Assembly: GCF_038019025.1 (NCBI RefSeq)
Contig: NZ_CP150496.1
Span: forward strand, 2,806,001 to 2,870,000
Direction of reading: 5' to 3'
DNA: 64,000 nucleotides
From: Polaribacter marinaquae
Lineage (GTDB): Bacteria > Bacteroidota > Bacteroidia > Flavobacteriales > Flavobacteriaceae
Both the position numbers and the translations under genes were made by a program. Under the pieces are notes generated by a model. That model was not told the DNA's origin and searched no databases. It saw only the letters and a program-made list of their open reading frames with translations. This document shows, in pieces, positions 9,025-17,663 of the stretch; the stretch's first letter is position 1, and each line of letters opens with the position of its first letter.

Positions 9025-9912
9025 CTAATCCCTTTTTCCAAAAGGATACAACTCTTGTTTTACAAAACCCTTCGGAAATTGCTCATCACCCTCAAAACCA
9101 ATTTCGATGTCTCTACCAGAATACGGTATATAATTCGTTTTAAAAAGATAATCCCAAATACTAAGGGTAATTCCGAAATTAACGCCTTGTTTGCGTTCTT
9201 CTGGCAATACTTTTGCATGATGCCAAATGTGCATTTTCGGGTTGTTTAAAATATACTTTAACCAACCATAATCCCAATTGATGTTGGCATGGTTTAAGTG
9301 CCCAATGGTAATATTAAAAAAATGGACAACTGCTACATCTTGTGCGGTAAAGCCGCCAATAATGGCTAACGGAATGTACTTTAAAGAATTGTACACTACG
9401 GGTTCCATCCAATGGTAACGCAAATGCGCTGCAAAACCCATTTCTTTTACCGAGTGGTGTACTTTATGAAAGTTCCATAAAAACTCATAAGAATGCAATA
9501 ATCTGTGTGTGCACCATTGCACAAAATCAATTACAATAAAAAAGATAAAAATACGGAGTGCAAACGGCAAAGTGTTGAGTTCTAATACCTGAAAATTGGC
9601 AATAGACAAGCCTACAACGCCTAAGATATCATTAAAAACTTCGGCTGCCGCATTTGATAAGGCAATCAATACCAATAAGTTTAACAAAAAGAAATTGAAA
9701 AACATGTAAAAGGTATCTAGCCAAAAATCTTTACGAAACAAAGACTGATTCTTACGCCAAGGAAAAACAGCTTCTAAACCCCAAACCAAAAGCGAAATTA
9801 AAATCAATCCGTAAAAATAATTCTCCCAATTCAATTCAAAAAGAACAGATTGTTTGATGTAGTTCCAGTAATCGGAATACGAATTTTTAAAGATTTCTAT
9901 ATACTTGTTCAT
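9025..9912 (-). CDS. sterol desaturase / fatty acid hydroxylase family membrane protein
   Basis: The 295-residue integral membrane protein has the eight-His di-iron pattern of the fatty acid hydroxylase superfamily: HRLLH near residue 136, HKVHH near 149, and a later group HLNHAN plus HIWHH. Three or four hydrophobic helices precede and separate these boxes. Predicted role: oxygen-dependent hydroxylation or desaturation of a lipid in the inner membrane. The substrate cannot be read from sequence; in bacteria this family includes enzymes of carotenoid, sphingolipid and hopanoid modification. No lipid-pathway gene is adjacent. The gene stands alone between repeat-rich and long noncoding stretches. 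Confidence 0.88.
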   Translation of the reverse strand: MNKYIEIFKNSYSDYWNYIKQSVLFELNWENYFYGLILISLLVWGLEAVFPWRKNQSLFRKDFWLDTFYMFFNFFLLNLLVLIALSNAAAEVFNDILGVVGLSIANFQVLELNTLPFALRIFIFFIVIDFVQWCTHRLLHSYEFLWNFHKVHHSVKEMGFAAHLRYHWMEPVVYNSLKYIPLAIIGGFTAQDVAVVHFFNITIGHLNHANINWDYGWLKYILNNPKMHIWHHAKVLPEERKQGVNFGITLSIWDYLFKTNYIPYSGRDIEIGFEGDEQFPKGFVKQELYPFGKRD

Positions 9913-10362
9913 GGGTTTAAAAAGTACACGGTTTTTATGGTGTATGCTATTGGTCTTATGCTAAGTGCATATCTTACAGAAAAGCGCTAATTAATTGCAA
10001 TGCCTTACAAAGCAAAATTAAAACAATAAAGACTAAAAAGAAAGGAAAGATGCCTTTGTAAAGCAAAAATTAACGGTTTTGTTAAAAACTTCAAGGGATT
10101 TGCGAATAACTATCTGTTTATGGTATCTAGAAAAAAGTTTAGTTTTACAACTCGTTGTTATAGTGTTGTTTATTGCTGGTTTAAGCTGTTAAATTGTTTA
10201 AAATAGTTGATAACTTTAAAATAAACTTACCAATGGGGACCTTTTTAAAAAGAAAAAAGGTATTAGTTTTACAGCAAGCGTATTACAACTGTATTTATGT
10301 CAATAAACTGTTTATAAATTTGTTTTTACGGTATAACCTGATGTAGTATCTTTATAAAATAC
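9913..10362. other. noncoding stretch between hydroxylase and orphan hairpin
   Basis: About 450 AT-rich bases with no reading frame worth reporting on either strand and no recognised RNA family. It contains the divergent promoters expected for the hydroxylase gene. The hairpin that closes it could mark the end of an unannotated short RNA. Confidence 0.4.
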
Positions 10363-10397
10363 AAAAAAGCCGATAAGATGTTGCTTAAAGGCTTTTT
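10363..10397. terminator. orphan terminator-like hairpin
   Basis: AAAAAGCC and GGCTTTTT form an 8-bp stem around an 18-base loop, with T and A tracts that make it usable in both directions. No annotated gene ends here, since the flanking genes are divergent, so it may close a small transcript. Confidence 0.4.
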
Positions 10398-10443
10398 GTA
10401 AACGGTAACACTAAAAGAAGTGTGTAGTTTCATATTGAGACCA

Positions 10444-10701
10444 TAAAATTACAATTCTTCTTTAAGCTTACCAAATTTATTTTATTAAAAATAAAGCAGT
10501 ACAACAGACTGCAACTTGGTAAACACATGACTTAATTTTTTAGCGTACAACTCCTGTAAGTAATTGGTTTACTTATAGTTTAACTACATTAAAACGTATG
10601 TGGTTGGGCATGCTATTGCAGAGTTTTAAAAGCGTACACAAAGAGGAATCGCCTTGCAAGTGCCTCTAAAAACAAAGGTTGTAAGAAGAATTGTAATTTT
10701 A
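10444..10701. repeat. 258-bp segment bounded by a perfect 19-bp inverted repeat
   Basis: TAAAATTACAATTCTTCTT at 10444-10462 is the exact reverse complement of 10683-10701. The right arm ends 13 bases before the HU-like start codon. The inside has no usable reading frame, but holds further short dyads (AGAGG / CCTCT near 10640-10670). It is either a MITE-like insertion or a long hairpin in the HU leader. Confidence 0.6.
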
Positions 10702-10714
10702 AAATATACACTAA

Positions 10715-11098
10715 ATGTCGATAAAATTTAAGACAATAGAGAGGAAAAATCCTCAAGATAGAACATTAGACGCAAAATATTACGCAGCTGTAGTTGCCAA
10801 TGGTAGCGTAGATTTTGAAACGTTAGCAGAAATGATTTCTGAACAATCGGCACTGTCGGAAAGTGATTGTTTGTCGCTGTTAAACATCTTAGAGGTAAAT
10901 ATTATTAGAGAGTTAAAACAAGGGCGTATTGTGCGTTTGGGTAAATTAGGAAACTTTCAAATAAGTTTAAGCTCGAAAGGCTTTGAAACAGAAGGAGAAG
11001 TTTCTGCAGAAGGCATTACCAATACACGCATTCTTTTTAGACCTGCGGTAAAGTTAAGAACGATGCTTAAAAACTTAAAGTTCTCTAGAACAACCTAG
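10715..11098 (+). CDS. HU family DNA-binding protein (Bacteroidetes HU-like)
   Basis: The 127-residue protein matches the HU-like histone family typical of Bacteroidetes: start SIKFKTIERKNPQDRT, the pattern KYYAAVVANGSVDFETLAEMI, central ELKQGRIVRLGKLGNFQIS, and an end ILFRPAVKLRTMLKNLKF. It is longer than canonical HU (about 90 residues) because of an N-terminal strand extension. Predicted role: DNA bending and nucleoid structure. It stands alone, followed by a strong terminator and preceded by a long structured leader. Such proteins are often numerous per genome and lie near accessory loci; here a restriction-modification operon follows. Confidence 0.88.
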   Translation: MSIKFKTIERKNPQDRTLDAKYYAAVVANGSVDFETLAEMISEQSALSESDCLSLLNILEVNIIRELKQGRIVRLGKLGNFQISLSSKGFETEGEVSAEGITNTRILFRPAVKLRTMLKNLKFSRTT

Positions 11099-11140
11099 TA
11101 CGCTTTTGTAATTACTGGGTGTAAACATCAAGTAATTTTT

Positions 11141-11177
11141 AAAAATCCCAATAACTACGGTTATTGGGATTTTTTTT
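11141..11177 (+). terminator. intrinsic terminator of the HU-like gene
   Basis: AAAAATCCCAATAAC and GTTATTGGGATTTTT pair perfectly around a TACG loop and are followed by a T run. This is a strong Rho-independent terminator. Confidence 0.92.
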
Positions 11178-11196
11178 GCCCAAAAACAACGCTCAC

Positions 11197-11290
11197 TGCG
11201 TACGTACGCAACTTTTATCGGAGTAGGGTGGAGTAAAAGTTGCACCCTGATGCGGTAGTAATTGCACCCTGATGCAGTGAAAGTTGCGTC
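11197..11290 (+). promoter_or_regulatory. palindrome and 22-nt repeat cluster upstream of hsdM
   Basis: Three structures lie in sequence. TGCGTACGTACGCA (11197-11210) is a perfect 14-bp palindrome. GCAACTTTTA (11208-11217) and TAAAAGTTGC (11234-11243) are a perfect 10-bp inverted repeat. TTGCACCCTGATGC occurs at 11240-11253 and again at 11262-11275, a 22-bp period, with a third partial unit AAAGTTGCGTC behind. It is GC-richer than its surroundings. It may be an operator for the hsd operon or a remnant of a repeat element. Confidence 0.5.
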
Positions 11291-11406
11291 TAACTCGAAT
11301 AAAAAGAGAATTTATTTGCATTGAAACTTCGTTTTTTTTACTCTTAAGCTAAAAAAGATTCCTATTTTTAACGTTCAAAAAATTGCAAAAAAAAACAAAC
11401 TTTTAA

Positions 11407-13008
11407 ATGTCAGAAGAACAAAAAAAACTACTCGAAAAACAATTATGGGCTATTGCCAACCTATTACGTGGCAAAATGGATGCAGACGATTACAGAAACT
11501 ACATCTTAGGCTTTATATTCTTTAAATATCTTTCAGAGAAGTTACATTTATACGCTAATAAAATATTAGCACCAGATGGTTTAACCTATGAGCAGTTAGA
11601 TGAAAATTCAGAAAATGGTAAAATATATGTAGAAGCTGTTAAAAAAGCCTGCGTAAAAGAGTTAGGTTACTTCTTAAAACCAAGTGAATTATTTACATCT
11701 ATTGCTCAAAAAGGAAACAACCTTTCAGAAATAGAAACCAATGATAATGATGAAGCAAAGCATTTCTTTATTATTGAAGATTTAGAGCGTATTCTTACCA
11801 ATATAGAGCAAAGTACAATGGGTACAGAATCAGAAGACGATTTTGTAAAACTATTTGAAGATTTAGATTTAACTTCTGGAAAGTTAGGAAGAACCGTAAA
11901 AGCACAAAATGAAACCATCGCAAAAATCATAACCCATTTAGATGAAATTGATTTTAGATTAGAAGATAATGACAGCGATTTATTAGGGGATGCTTATGAG
12001 TTTCTTATTGGTCAATTCGCTGCAAGTGCTGGAAAAAAAGCAGGTGAATTTTATACACCTCAAGAAGTATCTACCATATTAGCAAAAATTGTAACTACTC
12101 GTAAAAAGCGTTTAAAATCTGTATATGACCCAACGTGTGGTAGTGGCTCGTTGCTATTACGTGTAGCTAAAGAAGTAGATGATGTCGGTATGTTTTACGG
12201 TCAAGAATTAAATCGTACAACGTACAACTTAGCACGTATGAATATGATATTACACGATGTAAATTATCGTGAGTTTGATATTAAACAAGAAGATACCTTA
12301 GAAGAACCACAACATATGGTTATCGACTTAAAAGCCGAAGCTATTGTGGCAAACCCACCATTTTCTGCAAAGTGGTCTGCAAAAGGAATATTTAGTACAG
12401 ACGATAGATTTAGTCAATACGGTAAATTAGCACCCAAAACAAAAGCAGATTTTGCATTTGTACAGCATATGATTCATCATTTAGATGAAAATGGTATAAT
12501 GGCAACCGTATTACCTCACGGTGTATTATTTAGAGGGAGTTCAGAAGCTCATATTAGACGTTATTTAATTGAAGATAGAAATTATATAGATGCTGTAATT
12601 GGTTTACCTGCAAACATCTTTTTTGGTACAGGTATTCCAACGTGTATTTTAGTAATAAAAAAATGTAGAGAGGTAAACGAAGATGTATTGTTTATTGATG
12701 CTTCCAATCATTTTGAAAAACAAGGAAAAGACAATAAGCTACTACCAGAGCATATCAACCAAATTGTAGATACTTATACTAATAGAACGGTAACAGATAA
12801 ATACAGCCACAGAGCAACATTACAAGAAATTGCAGATAACGATTACAACCTAAACATACCGCGTTATGTAGATACCTTTGAAGAAGAAGAACCTATTGAT
12901 ATTAATGCAGTAGCCAGCGACATACAAGCGTTAGATTTAGAAATTGCTGAAACAGATAAGCGCATTGCTGCCTATTGTAAAGAGTTAAATATTAAAACAC
13001 CCTTTTAA
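11407..13008 (+). CDS. hsdM: type I restriction-modification DNA methyltransferase subunit HsdM
   Basis: The 533-residue modification subunit uses S-adenosylmethionine to make N6-methyladenine at the site chosen by HsdS. The N-terminal helical HsdM domain is visible (LEKQLWAIANLLRGKMDADDYRNYILGF, written here as its start). The methylase fold carries motif I DPTCGSGSLLLRVAKE and the catalytic motif IV NPPFSA. The C-terminus holds the helical HsdS-contact region (NDYNLNIPRYVDTFEEEE). All key motifs are intact. It is first in the operon hsdM-hsdS-(GIY-YIG)-hsdR; HsdS follows after 10 bases. The short arginine- and lysine-poor C-terminus is typical for the family. Confidence 0.96.
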   Translation: MSEEQKKLLEKQLWAIANLLRGKMDADDYRNYILGFIFFKYLSEKLHLYANKILAPDGLTYEQLDENSENGKIYVEAVKKACVKELGYFLKPSELFTSIAQKGNNLSEIETNDNDEAKHFFIIEDLERILTNIEQSTMGTESEDDFVKLFEDLDLTSGKLGRTVKAQNETIAKIITHLDEIDFRLEDNDSDLLGDAYEFLIGQFAASAGKKAGEFYTPQEVSTILAKIVTTRKKRLKSVYDPTCGSGSLLLRVAKEVDDVGMFYGQELNRTTYNLARMNMILHDVNYREFDIKQEDTLEEPQHMVIDLKAEAIVANPPFSAKWSAKGIFSTDDRFSQYGKLAPKTKADFAFVQHMIHHLDENGIMATVLPHGVLFRGSSEAHIRRYLIEDRNYIDAVIGLPANIFFGTGIPTCILVIKKCREVNEDVLFIDASNHFEKQGKDNKLLPEHINQIVDTYTNRTVTDKYSHRATLQEIADNDYNLNIPRYVDTFEEEEPIDINAVASDIQALDLEIAETDKRIAAYCKELNIKTPF

Positions 13009-13018
13009 TCTATAAACT

Positions 13019-14248
13019 ATGGAAAAAAAATTAGAGCCAAGTTTGCGATTTAAAGACTTTAATGATGTTTATAAAAATTATGTTCTTAATGATGTTTTAG
13101 ATTTATTGACTGATTTTGAATCAAATGGAAGTTTTGCGTCTGTAAAAGAAAATGTAAATATCTATGAGGAAAAGAATTATGCGTGGTATGTAAGGGCAAC
13201 AGATTTAGAGAATAATTCAAGTTTAGATAAAGTAAAATATGTAGATGAGCACAGTTATAAGTTTTTAAAAAAAACGCCTTTATTTGGTGATGAGTTATTA
13301 ATAACTAAAAGAGGTGAAATAGGTAAAGTATATTTTTTTAAATCTGAAAAGGATGTTAAGGCTACTGTAGCACCAAATATGTATCTTCTAAAACTGAATA
13401 TGTTAGTTGATTCTAAATACGTTTATTATTCATTTATAAATAACGATGGTAATAAAAAATTAAAAAGAATTAATGCATCTACTACAATAGGTGCATTGTA
13501 TAAAGATGATGTTAAGTCAATTAAGGTAAGATTTCCAAAAATCGAAGAACAACAAAAAATAGCATCATTCCTTACAGATGTAGATGATAGAATTACCAAA
13601 CTCACCAAAAAGAAAGAACTTTTAGAACATTACAAAAAAGGTGTAATGCAAAAAATCTTTAATCAAAAATTAAGATTTAAAGATGATGAGGGTAATGAGT
13701 TTCCTGAATGGGAAGTAAAGATGTTGGGAGATGTTTTTACATTTAAACAAGGTTTTCAATTTGGAGTTGAAGAACAATCTGAAACTTACTTTAAAGGTTC
13801 TGTTGAATTTATAAGAATTATAAATGTTACATCAGATAAAAATGATAAGAGATATGTTTTAGACCCTGGCAAAGAACATCATATAAATAAGGAAGATTTG
13901 TTTATGGTACGTTATGGAGATGCAGGTAGAGTTGCAAATGGTTTTACAGGAATAATTGCAAATAATATGTTTAGACTTCTACCAAATTTTGATATTAATA
14001 AATTGTTTTTCTTTTATAATTTAGGCAGACTTTATAACAAAATACATTCATTATCTGGTTCGTCGACAATGCCAGCAATTAGTTTTAGTACAATTAATAA
14101 ATTAAAAATTATTGTACCATCTCTTGAAGAACAAACCAAAATAGCCAATTTCTTATCAGATATAGATATTAAGATAGAGGTTTTAAACACCAAAATAGAA
14201 AACAGTAAAACCTTTAAAAAAGGGTTGTTGCAGCAAATGTTTGTGTAG
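13019..14248 (+). CDS. hsdS: type I restriction-modification specificity subunit HsdS
   Basis: The 409-residue specificity subunit has two target recognition domains (about 20-180 and 225-375), each followed by a helical spacer. The spacers start with matching motifs, EEQQKIASFLTDVDDRITKL and EEQTKIANFLSDIDIKIEVL, and end with YKKGVMQKIF and FKKGLLQQMF. The second unit opens with RFKDDEGNEFPEWEVKMLGD, echoing RFKDF at the N-terminus. Each TRD reads one half of a bipartite site. Both repeats are complete. No second hsdS fragment or recombinase gene is nearby, so phase switching is not indicated. A palindromic repeat begins 19 bases after its stop. Confidence 0.95.
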   Translation: MEKKLEPSLRFKDFNDVYKNYVLNDVLDLLTDFESNGSFASVKENVNIYEEKNYAWYVRATDLENNSSLDKVKYVDEHSYKFLKKTPLFGDELLITKRGEIGKVYFFKSEKDVKATVAPNMYLLKLNMLVDSKYVYYSFINNDGNKKLKRINASTTIGALYKDDVKSIKVRFPKIEEQQKIASFLTDVDDRITKLTKKKELLEHYKKGVMQKIFNQKLRFKDDEGNEFPEWEVKMLGDVFTFKQGFQFGVEEQSETYFKGSVEFIRIINVTSDKNDKRYVLDPGKEHHINKEDLFMVRYGDAGRVANGFTGIIANNMFRLLPNFDINKLFFFYNLGRLYNKIHSLSGSSTMPAISFSTINKLKIIVPSLEEQTKIANFLSDIDIKIEVLNTKIENSKTFKKGLLQQMFV

Positions 14249-14266
14249 CGTCATTGCTAGTTTTAT

Positions 14267-14352
14267 TGTCATTGCGAGGAGGTACGACGTGGCAATCTCA
14301 CGAAACGAGAAACAAACAACAAACAGATTGCTTCACTACGTTTGCAATGACA
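14267..14352. repeat. palindromic repeat element upstream of the GIY-YIG gene
   Basis: The left arm starts TGTCATTGCGAGGAGGTACG and ends GGCAATCT; the right arm (14325-14352) reads AGATTGCTTC...GCAATGACA. They pair imperfectly around a 26-base loop. The arm sequence GTCATTGCGAG...GCAATCT recalls an interspersed repeat frequent in Bacteroidetes intergenic DNA. A third arm copy lies at the end of the GIY-YIG gene. Confidence 0.8.
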
Positions 14353-14371
14353 AGTAGGCAAGCAATAACAA

Positions 14372-14698
14372 ATGGAAATAATGAAACCAGGATTTGTTTA
14401 CATACTAACCAATAAAAACAATACCACCTTATACGTTGGCGTTACTGCTAATTTAGTAGAGCGCATACAACAACATAAGGATAAAATAAACCCTAAATCG
14501 TTTACAGCACGTTACAATTTAAATAAGTTGGTGTATTATGAAGCTTTTCAAATGATAGGTGATGCTATTGCAAGAGAAAAACAATTAAAAGCAGGAAATA
14601 GAGCAAAAAAAATAGATTTAATAGAAACAGAGAATCCTAATTGGAACGATTTAGTACAAAAGGCTATAGATTGCTTCGTGCCTCGCAATGACATGTAA
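14372..14698 (+). CDS. GIY-YIG (URI-type) nuclease domain protein
   Basis: The 108-residue protein is a stand-alone GIY-YIG domain: GFVYILTNKNNTTLYVGVT contains the two-strand GIY (VYI) and YIG (YVG) motifs, followed by the conserved Arg of ERIQQHK, the Tyr-Tyr-Glu strand KLVYYEAF with the metal-binding Glu, and AIAREKQLKAGNRAKK. Related small proteins are common in Bacteroidetes and their role is unproven; the fold cuts DNA. The last residues DCFVPRNDM are encoded by an arm of the palindromic repeat that also lies in front of the gene, so the repeat forms the 3' end of the reading frame. It interrupts the normal hsdS-hsdR order. The second ATG, three codons in, is an equally good start. Confidence 0.88.
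   Translation: MEIMKPGFVYILTNKNNTTLYVGVTANLVERIQQHKDKINPKSFTARYNLNKLVYYEAFQMIGDAIAREKQLKAGNRAKKIDLIETENPNWNDLVQKAIDCFVPRNDM
14668..14695. repeat. third palindromic-repeat arm, inside the GIY-YIG 3' end
   Basis: AGATTGCTTCGTGCCTCGCA followed by ATGACATG. It is inverted with respect to the left arm at 14267-14298 and in direct orientation to the arm at 14325-14352. It encodes the final residues of the nuclease. Confidence 0.75.
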
Positions 14699-14700
14699 TT

Positions 14701-17547
14701 ATGACAACACAACCAGAACAAGTATTAGAAAATAACTTAATAACGCAACTTATTAGTTTAGGCCATAAAGCCGTAACTATTAAAACCGAAGACGATTTAG
14801 TTAGTAATCTAAAATTACAATTAGAAAAACATAACAAAACCACTTTTACAGATTCAGAGTTTAGGCGTATTCTAACCGATTTATCTAAAGGTAATATTTT
14901 TGATAAAGCTAAGTTTTTACGTGAGCCAAAATATGTACTTCAAAAAGATAACGGTGATAAAGCATATATCGAGTTTATCAATCAAGACTTCTGGTGTCAA
15001 AATCAATTCCAAGTAACCAATCAAATTACAATAAACGGTAAAAGAGAAAACCGTTATGATGTTACTATTCTTATTAATGGCTTACCATTAGTACAAATAG
15101 AATTAAAAAAACGAGGTATAGAGTTAAAAGAAGCACATAGGCAAGTATGCAGATACCAACAAGAATCTTTTGCTTCAAACAATGCCTTATTTAATTACGT
15201 GCAACTCTTTGTAATTAGTAACGGAGAAAATACAAAATACTATGCCAATACCTATAAGCAAGGTAAAATGCCGAGCTACAAGTTTACCTCGTATTGGAGC
15301 GATAAAACCAATAAAAGAATAACACAATTAGATAGCTTTGCAAGTCTCTTTTTAGAGCCTTGTCATATCGCTAAAATGATAACTAAGTACATTGTTTTAC
15401 ACGAAAAAGATAAAGTGTTAATGGTGCTTAGACCGTATCAGTATTATGCAGTAGAATCAATTATAGCCAGAGTTAAAAACTCCGATAAAAACGGTTATAT
15501 ATGGCATACTACAGGTTCAGGTAAAACATTAACATCCTTTAAAGCAAGTCAAATACTAACAAACAACCCTAAAATTAAAAAAGTGGTGTTTGTGGTAGAT
15601 AGGCAAGATTTAGACGACCAAACGGTAAAAGAATTTAGAGCTTTTGATAAAGAAAGTATAGATGGTACAGAAGATACTAAAACCTTAGTAAAACACTTCT
15701 TAGACCCAACAAGACCTTTAATTGTAACGACTATTCAAAAATTAAATGTTGCCATAAAAAAAACAGCATTTAAAAATCAAATTGAAAAAATTAAAGACGA
15801 TAAAACCATTTTTATCTTTGATGAATGTCACCGTTCGCAATTTGGTAAAACACACCAAGAAATCACAAAATTCTTTACAAATCATCAGTTATTCGGATTT
15901 ACCGGTACACCAATTTTTGAAGAAAATGCATTAAGTGTAAAGAGTATAAAGCAAACAACAGCAAACCTATTTCACGACTGCCTACATAAGTACGTTATTA
16001 CTGATGCTATTAGAGATGAAAATGTATTAAAATTTTCAATAGAATACTACAATGTATTTAAAAAGAAAATTCAAGATGAAGAAGATACTAAAGTAGAAGC
16101 TATAGATACGCAAGAGGTTTATGAAAGTGACGCATATTTAGAAACCATTACCAATTACATACTTAAAAATCACGCTAACAAAACCAATAATAGGCAGTTT
16201 ACTGCAATGTTTTGTGTAAGTAGTGTAGATATATTAATTAAATATTACGAACTGTTTAAAGCTAAAAAAGAAGCAGGAGAACACAATTATAAAATAGCAA
16301 CAATATTTTCGTATGCTGCAAATCCAGAAGTAGAAACGATAGATGGTAATATTTCAGAAGAAGATGTAACAGATGATGCACCAGTAAACCAATCGGTAAG
16401 AGATAAATTAGACGAGTTTATTGTAGATTATAATACTATGTTTAACGAAGCACATTCGGCTAATGATGCTAAAGCCTTCTTAAACTATAAAACCAATATA
16501 TCTAAAAGAGTACGTGATAAAGAAATAGATATTTTATTAGTAGTAAATATGTTTTTAACAGGGTTCGATAGTAAAACATTAAATACCCTGTATGTAGATA
16601 AAAACCTTAAATATCACGGTTTAATACAAGCCTATTCACGTACCAATAGAATATTAAACGATAATAAGTCACAAGGTAATATTGTAACCTTCCGTAACTT
16701 AAAAAAGAATACAGACGATGCAGTACGTTTGTTTTCTAATCTTTCAGCAAAAGAAACCATCACTATAGCACCATATAAAGAGCAGCTAACGTTTTTTGAA
16801 GAAGCATACGCAAGATTAATGGCATTAACACCTACACCAAATAGCGTAAATGAGTTAGTAACAGAAGAAGATGAATTAGAATTTGCGAAAGCATTTAGGG
16901 CTATAATGCGTTTAAAAAACATATTAGATTCTTTTACAGAATTTACTTTTGATGATGTACCAATGACAGCTCAAGAGTTTCAAGATTTTTCATCTAAATA
17001 CTTAGAGTTAAACGATAAAATTAGGTTCAATACTCAAAAACAAAAAGTATCTATATTAAACGAAATAGATTTTGAAATAGAGTTACTTCACAAAGACGAG
17101 ATTAATGTTACTTATATTATGAAGCTATTGGCACAATTAAAAGATGCCAAACCAAAAGACCAAGAAAAACAAAAAAAGCAAATTTTAGATTTATTAGCTG
17201 GAGATGTTACTTTACGTAGTAAACGTGAATTAATAGAACAATTTATAGAAAATAACTTACCTAAAATAAGTAATAGCGAAACCATAGAAAGTGAATTTAA
17301 AGACTATTGGAAAGTAGAAACTAAAAAAGCTTTGAATAATTTAAGTAAAGCAGAAGCATTAAAACCAGATAAAGTAGAAAATATAATAAACGATTTTCTT
17401 TTTACAGGTAGAATGGCAACCGAAGATGAGGTAATTGAAGCATTAGAAAAACAACCAAGTGTCTTACAAAGAGAAACTATAAGTAATAGAATAACCGAAA
17501 AAATAAAAGATTTTGTAAAAACCTTTATTAATGGAGTTGATAGTTAA
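14701..17547 (+). CDS. hsdR: type I restriction endonuclease subunit HsdR
   Basis: The 948-residue restriction subunit translocates and cuts unmodified DNA in complex with HsdM and HsdS. The N-terminal nuclease domain shows the PD-(D/E)xK pattern (RYDVTILINGLPLVQIELKK, with Asp and Glu-x-Lys). The SF2 motor has Walker A TTGSGKTLTSF, the DExx box DECHRSQFG, motif III GFTGTPIF, and the motif V/VI region LLVVNMFLTGFDSKTLNTLY and QAYSRTNR. A helical C-terminal region follows. It is full length and intact, so the system is probably active. It starts two bases after the GIY-YIG stop, so it is co-transcribed. Confidence 0.96.
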   Translation: MTTQPEQVLENNLITQLISLGHKAVTIKTEDDLVSNLKLQLEKHNKTTFTDSEFRRILTDLSKGNIFDKAKFLREPKYVLQKDNGDKAYIEFINQDFWCQNQFQVTNQITINGKRENRYDVTILINGLPLVQIELKKRGIELKEAHRQVCRYQQESFASNNALFNYVQLFVISNGENTKYYANTYKQGKMPSYKFTSYWSDKTNKRITQLDSFASLFLEPCHIAKMITKYIVLHEKDKVLMVLRPYQYYAVESIIARVKNSDKNGYIWHTTGSGKTLTSFKASQILTNNPKIKKVVFVVDRQDLDDQTVKEFRAFDKESIDGTEDTKTLVKHFLDPTRPLIVTTIQKLNVAIKKTAFKNQIEKIKDDKTIFIFDECHRSQFGKTHQEITKFFTNHQLFGFTGTPIFEENALSVKSIKQTTANLFHDCLHKYVITDAIRDENVLKFSIEYYNVFKKKIQDEEDTKVEAIDTQEVYESDAYLETITNYILKNHANKTNNRQFTAMFCVSSVDILIKYYELFKAKKEAGEHNYKIATIFSYAANPEVETIDGNISEEDVTDDAPVNQSVRDKLDEFIVDYNTMFNEAHSANDAKAFLNYKTNISKRVRDKEIDILLVVNMFLTGFDSKTLNTLYVDKNLKYHGLIQAYSRTNRILNDNKSQGNIVTFRNLKKNTDDAVRLFSNLSAKETITIAPYKEQLTFFEEAYARLMALTPTPNSVNELVTEEDELEFAKAFRAIMRLKNILDSFTEFTFDDVPMTAQEFQDFSSKYLELNDKIRFNTQKQKVSILNEIDFEIELLHKDEINVTYIMKLLAQLKDAKPKDQEKQKKQILDLLAGDVTLRSKRELIEQFIENNLPKISNSETIESEFKDYWKVETKKALNNLSKAEALKPDKVENIINDFLFTGRMATEDEVIEALEKQPSVLQRETISNRITEKIKDFVKTFINGVDS

Positions 17548-17663
17548 ACAAATAAATACATATTTTTTGTATTTTAAAGGTAGTATCTTTTTATTTTAAA
17601 ATTAAAGGTCTCTTATAAAATCTATAGCCTGTTACCCTAGCTTGTTAAAAATTAATGGTGGCA

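Noticed and set aside
13019..14248. Phase-variable hsdS
   Set aside because: No silent hsdS copy, inverted exchange repeats or recombinase gene is seen near the operon.
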